DNA from: JBMYQA01 sp049600855
Lineage (GTDB): Bacteria; Bacteroidota; Bacteroidia; Cytophagales; Flammeovirgaceae
Direction of reading: 5' to 3'
DNA length: 11,992 bases
NCBI GenBank assembly: GCA_049600855.1
Contig: JBMYQA010000185.1
Location: 1 to 11,992 of the forward strand
Shown here in pieces: positions 6,433-11,992 of the stretch. The notes beneath the pieces are model-generated. The model was not told where the DNA came from, did no database searches, and worked only from the letters and a program-made list of their open reading frames with translations. The translations under genes were made by a program, and so were the position numbers. Each line of letters begins with the position of its first letter. Positions within the stretch are counted from its first letter, which is position 1.

Positions 6433-7535
6433 GCCAATCGAGTTTTAAATTTTCGGATACTTACGATTAATAATAAGGCAGTCATCCCAAGTAAAATGAG
6501 CGTTTCCTTCCAGATGGCTTCAAAGCCAAGGCCTTTGATCATGACATTTTTCACAATGATGTAATACCATTTTGTGGGAACTAGATTAGAAATGTATTGC
6601 AGCGGAAGGGGCATATTTTCTAATGGGAACAAAAAACCCGTAAACATCATCGTAGGAAGTAACATGCCCATCAGTGAAATGAGCATCGCTTCTTGTTGCG
6701 TGGCTGTCACATTAGAAATCAACAAGCCTAATGAAAGTGCCGTCATAATTAGTAAAATGCTGACTCCAAACAATAATACCATACTTCCATTAATAGGCAG
6801 ATCAAGTAAGGTGACACTCAATACTAAAATGACTGATAAGTTGATAATAGAGAGTAGTAAATAAGGAATTGCTTTGGCAATGATGACCATAAAAGGATGA
6901 AATGGGGACACCAATAAAATTTCCATTGTTCCACTTTCTTTTTCTTTTACCACCGATACAGAGGTCATCAACACACAGATTAACAACAAAACCAACGCCA
7001 TTACCCCAGGCACATAATTTGTAGTGCCCTTCAATTCGAGATTGTAGAAATTCCGTGTTTCTATATCAATGGCTAATGGTTTTGTAGCTAAGGGCGCTAA
7101 CTCCTGTTGATAATCTCGAATCATTGTGTTGGCATAATTCAACAGCGTAGTAGCAGTATTTGGGTCTGTTGCATCCGCAATAATTTGGAGTTGTGCTTTG
7201 CCCCCATGCAGTAAGTTTTCTTGAAAATCTTTTGGAAAAACGATGACCAATTTAATCTTCCCATCCTTAAATGCATCCTCAATTTCTCGATGCGTATTCA
7301 GGTAGCGCTCGAGTGTAAAGTGGTTGCTCGCAGTCAACTTATCGATAATCGTTTTCGTACTTTCATCTTTAGCATAGTCACAAATTGCTATTCTAGCATC
7401 CTTGATTTCATTCGTAAGTGCAAAACCGAACAAAATGATTTGCACAATGGGCAAGCCAAAAAGTAACAAAAGTGTCTTTTGATCCCTAAACACATGCAGG
7501 AACTCTTTCCTGATAAACATGAACATTTTTTTCAT
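6429..7535 (-). CDS. ABC-2 type efflux permease (YbhS-like)
   Basis: This is the partner permease, 368 residues from the preferred ATG at 7535. It has the cytoplasmic start MKKMFMFIRKEFLHVFRD, a first helix at about 21-40, and an extracytoplasmic domain at about 45-172. Multiple helices follow between about 175 and 360. The coupling segment KEKESGTMEILLVSPF lies at 197-212. A longer reading from a GTG at 7559 adds eight residues, but it overlaps the upstream ATPase gene by 23 bp and adds nothing conserved. The ATG at 7535 lies one base after the ATPase stop and begins with the usual family N-terminus. The 3' end overlaps the next permease by 4 bp. Two different permeases suggest a heterodimeric channel, matching the two different ATPases. 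Confidence 0.92.
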   Translation of the reverse strand: MKKMFMFIRKEFLHVFRDQKTLLLLFGLPIVQIILFGFALTNEIKDARIAICDYAKDESTKTIIDKLTASNHFTLERYLNTHREIEDAFKDGKIKLVIVFPKDFQENLLHGGKAQLQIIADATDPNTATTLLNYANTMIRDYQQELAPLATKPLAIDIETRNFYNLELKGTTNYVPGVMALVLLLICVLMTSVSVVKEKESGTMEILLVSPFHPFMVIIAKAIPYLLLSIINLSVILVLSVTLLDLPINGSMVLLFGVSILLIMTALSLGLLISNVTATQQEAMLISLMGMLLPTMMFTGFLFPLENMPLPLQYISNLVPTKWYYIIVKNVMIKGLGFEAIWKETLILLGMTALLLIVSIRKFKTRLA

Positions 7536-7536
7536 T

Positions 7537-8283
7537 TCAATCAGATTTTCGTTGGGCACTTCTTGCTAATTCATAAAATACCTCATCCATCGTGGCTACC
7601 TGATAGTGCATTTTCAGGTTAGCAGGAGAGTCGAGCGCTTTAATATAGCCGTCTACCATCATTGAAATGCGATTGCAATATTCTGCTTCATCCATATAGT
7701 GAGTCGTCACAAATACGGTGATGCCATTGTCAGCTGCTTCATAGATCAAATCCCAAAACTGCCTTCTCGTTACAGGGTCCACCCCGCCCGTTGGTTCATC
7801 CAAAAACACAATTTTGGGATTGTGGAAAATGGCTACAGAAAAAGCCAGTTTTTGTTTCCAACCTAACGGGATGGAATGAACCAATGCATTTCGTTGCGCT
7901 TCTAAGCCTAATTTCTCAATTAATTGGTCGCAACGTAGCTTAATTTCTTTTGTAGTTAAACCATAAATCCCACCAAAAAAACGGATATTTTCTACCACAG
8001 TTAAATCTTCATATAATGAAAACTTCTGACTCATGTAACCAATGTTCTTTTTGATGAGCTCCGTTTGCTTGTACACATCAAAGCCTGCCACTGTAGCTTT
8101 GCCAGATGAAGGCGTAGAAAGGCCACATAACATCCGCATTGCCGTGGTTTTACCAGCCCCATTTGCCCCTAAAAAGCCAAAAATTTCCCCTTTATACACA
8201 TCAAAGGTAATGGCATTAGTCGCTACAAAATCTCCAAAACGCTTCGTGAGCTTTTCTGTTGATATCACAATTTCATCGGTCAT
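7537..8283 (-). CDS. ABC exporter ATP-binding subunit with degenerate signature motif
   Basis: This 248-residue cytoplasmic ATPase has an intact Walker A (GANGAGKTT, 39-47), Q-loop Gln (Q86 in YMSQKFSLY), Walker B with catalytic Glu (IVFLDEP, 158-164) and H-loop His (H195 in TTHYMDEA). The ABC signature, normally LSGGQ, reads IPLGWKQ at about 138-144. This subunit therefore offers a good nucleotide-binding face but an altered signature face. Its start overlaps the end of the other ATPase gene by 4 bp, and its stop lies one base before the ATG of the first permease. It corresponds to the C-terminal half of the fused E. coli YbhF ATPase. The intact Walker and His motifs suggest it carries the main hydrolytic site when paired with the neighbouring ATPase. 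Confidence 0.93.
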   Translation of the reverse strand: MTDEIVISTEKLTKRFGDFVATNAITFDVYKGEIFGFLGANGAGKTTAMRMLCGLSTPSSGKATVAGFDVYKQTELIKKNIGYMSQKFSLYEDLTVVENIRFFGGIYGLTTKEIKLRCDQLIEKLGLEAQRNALVHSIPLGWKQKLAFSVAIFHNPKIVFLDEPTGGVDPVTRRQFWDLIYEAADNGITVFVTTHYMDEAEYCNRISMMVDGYIKALDSPANLKMHYQVATMDEVFYELARSAQRKSD

Positions 8284-9185
8284 TCTTGCATGAGTTTAAT
8301 GAAACAATCTTCTATGGTTGGTGTAATGCTTTTGCACTCTACTTGGTCTTCTGGTGTGAATGACTGTAATAACACATCTTTATAAGCTAGGTTATTTTCA
8401 CGGAAAGTAATGTGATGATATTCTCCAAAAGCATTGGCACTAGCAATCAGCTCGTCTTGTTGTAAACTTTTTAGTAAATCGCTCATGTTAGACGATTTAA
8501 TGGCAAATAAGTCATCAGGAAACTGTTGGATGATCGTTGTAGGCGTATCGATCGATAAAATCTGCCCATCTTGAATAAGGGCGATTTTTTCACATAAGCT
8601 CGCCTCGTCCATATAAGGAGTAGATACTAAAATGGTAATGCCTTGTTCTTTGAGTCGTTTGAGCATCTGCCAAAATTCTTTTCTTGATACCGTATCGACT
8701 CCTGTGGTAGGTTCATCCAAAAACAACACCTCAGGCCGATGAATGAGGGCACAGCATAGGGCTAGTTTTTGCTTCATTCCCCCTGACAACTTTCCTGCTC
8801 TACGCTTTTTAAATGGTTCAATTTGTTGATAAATCTCTTTAATCAAATCATAGTTTTCTTCAATAGAAGTATTGAAAATGGTAGCAAAGAAACTGAGGTT
8901 TTCTTCTACGGATAAATCTTGGTATAACGAGAATTTCCCTGGCATATAACCCACTCGAGAGCGCACCTGTTTATACGATTTTACCACATCCAAACCATTA
9001 ACTGTCGCAGTGCCAGAATCGGCTAACATTAAGGTAGTGAGGATGCGGAAAATCGTAGTTTTTCCCGCCCCATCTGGTCCAATAAGACCAAAAAGTTCTC
9101 CTTTTTCCACTTCTAGCGAAACCGCTTTTACAGCCTCTTGATCACCAAAAGATTTAGAAATCGCATCTAATACAACATCTTTCAT
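8280..9185 (-). CDS. ABC exporter ATP-binding subunit with degenerate Q- and H-loops
   Basis: This 301-residue ATPase has Walker A GPDGAGKTT (36-44), a canonical signature LSGGMKQ (133-139) and Walker B VLFLDEP (153-159). The Q-loop Gln is Gly (G83 in YMPGKFSLY) and the H-loop His is Pro (P190 in STPYMDEA). The C-terminal region (about 225-301) is longer than in the partner and may mediate dimer or regulatory contacts. Its start is 9 bp after the adaptor gene stop, and its 3' end overlaps the second ATPase by 4 bp. It corresponds to the N-terminal half of a YbhF-type fused ATPase. The preserved signature suggests it completes the active site of the partner while its own nucleotide site is probably slow or inactive. 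The catalytic inference is from motif rules, not measurement. Confidence 0.93.
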   Translation of the reverse strand: MKDVVLDAISKSFGDQEAVKAVSLEVEKGELFGLIGPDGAGKTTIFRILTTLMLADSGTATVNGLDVVKSYKQVRSRVGYMPGKFSLYQDLSVEENLSFFATIFNTSIEENYDLIKEIYQQIEPFKKRRAGKLSGGMKQKLALCCALIHRPEVLFLDEPTTGVDTVSRKEFWQMLKRLKEQGITILVSTPYMDEASLCEKIALIQDGQILSIDTPTTIIQQFPDDLFAIKSSNMSDLLKSLQQDELIASANAFGEYHHITFRENNLAYKDVLLQSFTPEDQVECKSITPTIEDCFIKLMQE

Positions 9186-9194
9186 AACAGTCGC

Positions 9195-10097
9195 TTAAAA
9201 GTTAACTTCTCCATACATGCCAATTTTATACAAGCTATTTTCGTTGGGTACGCGTATTTTGATCGCATACACTTTATTCGCGCGTTCGTTTTTGGTCTGT
9301 ATGGTTTTAGGCGTAAATTCAGCTTTGTCACTAATCCAATAAATGGTACCTAAAGCCTCATGAAAGCCTCCATTTCCATCATCCGTAAAAACCTTCAACT
9401 TTTGCCCCAGCTTCGCTTTAGGCAATTGATCTCCAGTGATATAAGCGCGTAACGTAAGCCATGACAAATCTGCAATTTTGTACAAAGGCATACCTGTAGA
9501 AACTTGCTCGTGCTGCCGAGCATATTTCATCAGTATGGTACCGTTTAGTGGATTAATTAGCCTGCTTTTGGCCAACTGATCTTCGATTTGTTCGATTTGA
9601 ACTTTAAGGGGTTCTACCTCTTTGCCTAAGGATGAAGTAGAAACAGAAAGACTGCTCTTGTTGGCACGCAAACCTCCTTGAAGAATCTTAATTTCAGCAT
9701 TAATGTCATCAAGTTGCTTCGCAGTAGCCGCATCTTCATTTAGCAAATTGCTAATACGCACTTTTTCTTTTTGAGCGGCTTTCAGTTGTGCTTCTAGTTT
9801 AGAAAGCTGCGCAGCGATATCTGGCCTTTTACTCAAAACTGCTTCAATTTGAGCGGCTAACATTTTTTTAGAGAGGTGCAATTGAGTCGTATCAATATAA
9901 CCAATGTAGGTATTCGCTTTCAGCTCTTGCCCTTCTTCTACCTGAAAGTCCATGATAGTACCTGAGACTTTTGAGGAAATAATGGTTTCTTCAGCTTCAA
10001 AAGCTCCTGTAGCATCAAAGGTTCGTTCATCTGTTTCGCAAGAAGTAAAGCCTATAAACATGCTAATTGATAGCAAAAGTTTCCAAACGATTTTCAT
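9195..10097 (-). CDS. HlyD/YbhG-like membrane fusion lipoprotein
   Basis: This is the periplasmic adaptor linking the ABC permeases to the TolC-like channel. From the ATG at 10097 the 300-residue protein starts with a lipoprotein signal (MKIVWKLLLSISMFIGFTSC) whose lipobox Cys is residue 20. A first lipoyl/barrel-sandwich half follows (about 38-70, SKVSGTIMDFQVEEGQELK), then a long coiled-coil hairpin (about 72-178), the second lipoyl half (about 181-210) and a beta-barrel domain (about 211-300). The typical NKVYAIKIRVPN strand is near the C-terminus. A GTG at 10139, overlapping the TolC stop, would add 14 residues ahead of the lipoprotein signal and is less likely. The gene sits between the outer-membrane factor and the ATPases, as expected for a tripartite pump. 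Confidence 0.92.
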   Translation of the reverse strand: MKIVWKLLLSISMFIGFTSCETDERTFDATGAFEAEETIISSKVSGTIMDFQVEEGQELKANTYIGYIDTTQLHLSKKMLAAQIEAVLSKRPDIAAQLSKLEAQLKAAQKEKVRISNLLNEDAATAKQLDDINAEIKILQGGLRANKSSLSVSTSSLGKEVEPLKVQIEQIEDQLAKSRLINPLNGTILMKYARQHEQVSTGMPLYKIADLSWLTLRAYITGDQLPKAKLGQKLKVFTDDGNGGFHEALGTIYWISDKAEFTPKTIQTKNERANKVYAIKIRVPNENSLYKIGMYGEVNF

Positions 10098-10138
10098 AAT
10101 GTTGATTTTAAGGGGTTCAAAAAATGAAAGTTCAAACA

Positions 10139-11416
10139 CTATTTTAGATTACCAGAAGTGAATTGATAGTTGTTTTGTGCCACCAATAGCTCAATTTGAT
10201 GAAGGGCTAAATTTTGCCTTGCTTGGTCTGCATCAATCACAAGTTCCTTATAATTCGTGGAGGTAATGACTCCATTTTCTAATTGATTTTTAGCGGTTTC
10301 GGTAATCCGCTCTCGCAGCAAAATAATTTGCTTATCTTTTTCAATTAATTTTTTGATTTTAGCGATCTCGACTTGTTGTTGGCTGAGCTGTAAATCGGTA
10401 TTAAATTGAAAAGTCTCTTTTTCACTCAAAATCATGCTTTGATTTAAAGCATACAATTTTTTCTTTTTATTGCTCGTATAGAAATTAGAAATATTCCAAG
10501 AGAGGCGGAGGCCACCAAGGTAATAAGGTTCAAGCTCATTATTTAGCAAGTTAAGTGCTGGCTGACCTGCTCCTGTTTGTAAGAAAAGGCTGAATTTAGG
10601 CAAGTTATCTAAGTCAATGCGTTCGCTTTCCAAAGCTTGATAGGCAATCTGCGCATCGTAAAGCGACAACTCTAATCGCTGGTTGGTATACTCTTGTTCT
10701 AAAAAAACTGGCGCAGTTAAAGTAGTTTGCTCACTCAGCTCTTCCCCAATCCAATGTTCGAGCATCTTCAGCATCGCTTCTTTCGAAGATAGCAACTCAA
10801 TCTCCCGTTGCTCAATTCGCGCAATTTCTGCGTTTAATACATCAGCATTACTTTTTAATGCTGTTCCATACTTGATGGAAGCTTCGATGCGCGCTAAGCC
10901 AATTTCTAAGTCTTGTTTAGTCAGCGCATTTTGCTCCAGTTGATTTTGAAACAGTAGGAGGTTAAAAAACAGCTGGCTAACCTGCTCTTTAATGCGATAC
11001 AATTGCACTTCTAAGCTTTTCTCAGATAAATCTTTGCTTTTTTGAACTAGTTTCTTTTGATGATTGATGAGCATGATGTCCGTGAGCGGCTGCGTAATTT
11101 CCCCATATAACCTGTACTGGGTTTTACTAATGGTAGGTACATTAAAATCTGTCCCTCCTGAAGGCAAAGAAGTAACCTCTGATTGATGGGTGAGTTGTCC
11201 CGAAATATTGATCCGTGGCAGTTTGCCTTTTTCTGTATTTTCTAGCTGATAATCCAATGTCTTTTCAAGTAATCCATATTGCTTTATTAATGGATAATTT
11301 GCTTCAGCTTTTTCCAGACAACTATTTAAATCAAGAGTGATAACTTGTTGTGCCCAACAAATTGGCTGTTGTAAACAAAGTATTGGAATGATGATCAGAA
11401 AATAAATCCTATTCAT
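10139..11416 (-). CDS. TolC-family outer-membrane efflux protein
   Basis: This 425-residue outer-membrane factor has a signal peptide (about 1-22, ending CWA). The mature part has the two-repeat, helix-rich build of the OEP family, with long amphipathic helices around 75-235 and 320-415. Short beta-strand-type segments occur around 85-110 (ISGQLTHQSE) and 275-310 (FSLFLQTGAG, then LGGLRLSWNI). A trimer would form the outer-membrane pore and periplasmic tunnel that receives substrate from the adaptor. It is the first structural gene after the TetR gene, with a 94-bp gap. The start is preceded by an A/T-rich leader without a clear Shine-Dalgarno sequence. Length and architecture are normal for the family. 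Confidence 0.92.
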   Translation of the reverse strand: MNRIYFLIIIPILCLQQPICWAQQVITLDLNSCLEKAEANYPLIKQYGLLEKTLDYQLENTEKGKLPRINISGQLTHQSEVTSLPSGGTDFNVPTISKTQYRLYGEITQPLTDIMLINHQKKLVQKSKDLSEKSLEVQLYRIKEQVSQLFFNLLLFQNQLEQNALTKQDLEIGLARIEASIKYGTALKSNADVLNAEIARIEQREIELLSSKEAMLKMLEHWIGEELSEQTTLTAPVFLEQEYTNQRLELSLYDAQIAYQALESERIDLDNLPKFSLFLQTGAGQPALNLLNNELEPYYLGGLRLSWNISNFYTSNKKKKLYALNQSMILSEKETFQFNTDLQLSQQQVEIAKIKKLIEKDKQIILLRERITETAKNQLENGVITSTNYKELVIDADQARQNLALHQIELLVAQNNYQFTSGNLK

Positions 11417-11460
11417 TTGATTTATATTTTTGATTTAAACATTTGATTAAAGTTTATCTA

Positions 11461-11482
11461 AAAAAAAGATCGTCTGATCTTT
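11461..11482 (-). terminator. Hairpin with T-tract between the TetR and TolC genes: terminator or operator
   Basis: On the - strand AAAGATC, loop AGAC and GATCTTT form a perfect 7-bp stem. The closing arm runs into a continuous run of seven T (11467-11461), the shape of an intrinsic terminator placed just after the TetR gene. The stem has only two G-C pairs, so termination may be weak. The same inverted repeat lies where a TetR-family operator for the efflux genes could lie. Both readings are possible and not exclusive. Confidence 0.45.
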
Positions 11483-11510
11483 GATAGTTTTGCGCTGGAT
11501 AAGTCTTGTA

Positions 11511-11992
11511 TCAAGTCATGATTTTCATTATCCAATTCGTAATCATCTTTTTGCGTTCATGCATTAACATTTTGAACTGCTCATCATCAACATGAGTAAT
11601 TCTTTTTAACAAGGGAGTAGCAATGAAGGGAAATAAAATCATCCCCATCGTATTTAACAGCATGTGTATGGGGTTTTCCTTAATCCCTTTTTCATCTAAA
11701 TGCGCTTGAATCTGCTGAAACAAAACAGAATCTTGTAAATTTTCGGTCTTAGCCATAATACTCATAAACTTGTCAGGGTTGGCACGCAACTCACTTAACA
11801 CAAACACGGGTATTTCTGGCTGTTCAATAATCTGATCAATATAACTTGATGTCAAGTTCTGTAGCTTTTCTTCAAGACTAGTATTCGTATCATTATAAAT
11901 ACTTACAATAGAAGATAAAAAAGTAAACAGCGTTTCTGACATGATCTCATTGAACAACTTCTCTTTACTCCGATAGTAATAATTGAGCAGGG
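11511..11992 (-). CDS. TetR-family transcriptional regulator, N-terminus beyond the window
   Basis: The reading frame stays open to the window edge, so the gene is partial at its 5' end, with 160 codons visible. The first complete codons encode LLNYYYRSKEKLFNEIM, which matches the end of the TetR helix-turn-helix (hYYFxSKExLf) leading into the first ligand-domain helix. The rest is an all-helical ligand-binding and dimerisation domain without recognised motifs. An internal Leu codon (TTG at 11957) is not a credible start because it falls inside the DNA-binding motif. The gene is co-directional with the efflux operon and 94 bp upstream of it. It therefore probably represses the pump and responds to a pump substrate, like CecR (YbiH) at the ybhGFSR locus; this is inference from layout. 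Confidence 0.88.
   Translation of the reverse strand, partial: LLNYYYRSKEKLFNEIMSETLFTFLSSIVSIYNDTNTSLEEKLQNLTSSYIDQIIEQPEIPVFVLSELRANPDKFMSIMAKTENLQDSVLFQQIQAHLDEKGIKENPIHMLLNTMGMILFPFIATPLLKRITHVDDEQFKMLMHERKKMITNWIMKIMT

Noticed and set aside
11504..11514. CTTG-TAT-CAAG inverted repeat at the end of the TetR gene
   Set aside because: It has only a 4-bp stem and overlaps the stop codon, and the nearby 7-bp hairpin is a much better candidate.

Overview
The window looks like a chromosomal segment from a member of the Bacteroidota (order not determinable by eye). The DNA is AT-rich and ribosome binding sites are mostly weak and A-rich. Several genes carry hallmarks of that phylum: a TonB-receptor plug-like tail, a carboxypeptidase-D-like regulatory domain protein, a lipoprotein membrane fusion protein and a DUF2147 protein. 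No tRNA, rRNA, CRISPR array or intact transposase is visible.

Region 1 (about 1-2472, + strand) is a three-gene envelope cluster. It holds a small single-pass membrane protein of anti-sigma-like build, a secreted Spy/CpxP-like protein with a TonB-plug-like C-terminus, and a secreted carboxypeptidase-like regulatory domain protein starting 5 bp after the previous stop. In front of it lies a striking array of seven TTTWAAGG words, mostly 11 bp apart. The last word supplies the Shine-Dalgarno sequence of the first gene. The layout suggests an envelope-stress or sigma/anti-sigma locus whose sigma gene, if present, lies outside the window.

Region 2 (2473-4920) is gene-poor and accessory-looking. 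An intact membrane-bound class III nucleotide cyclase (2963-4048) and a small orphan P-loop protein (4393-4848) sit among stretches that look like eroded coding sequence (2473-2962 and 4049-4392). These two stretches share short similar pieces, so they may be remnants of related genes. Base composition drops here: counted samples give about 28% GC in both genes, against about 52% in one sampled line of an ABC ATPase gene.

Region 3 (4921-11992, - strand) is a complete tripartite drug-efflux-type operon with its regulator cut by the window edge. In transcription order it reads TetR regulator (partial), TolC-like outer-membrane factor, HlyD-like lipoprotein adaptor, two ABC ATPases, two ABC-2 permeases and a secreted DUF2147 protein. 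The layout resembles the E. coli ybiH(cecR)-ybhGFSR locus, with the ATPase split into two genes and a TolC added. Several junctions overlap by 4 bp or are separated by only a few bases, so the genes are probably co-transcribed. The two ATPases carry complementary motif losses that predict one canonical and one degenerate ATP site in a heterodimer. This is the most mechanistically specific observation in the window.
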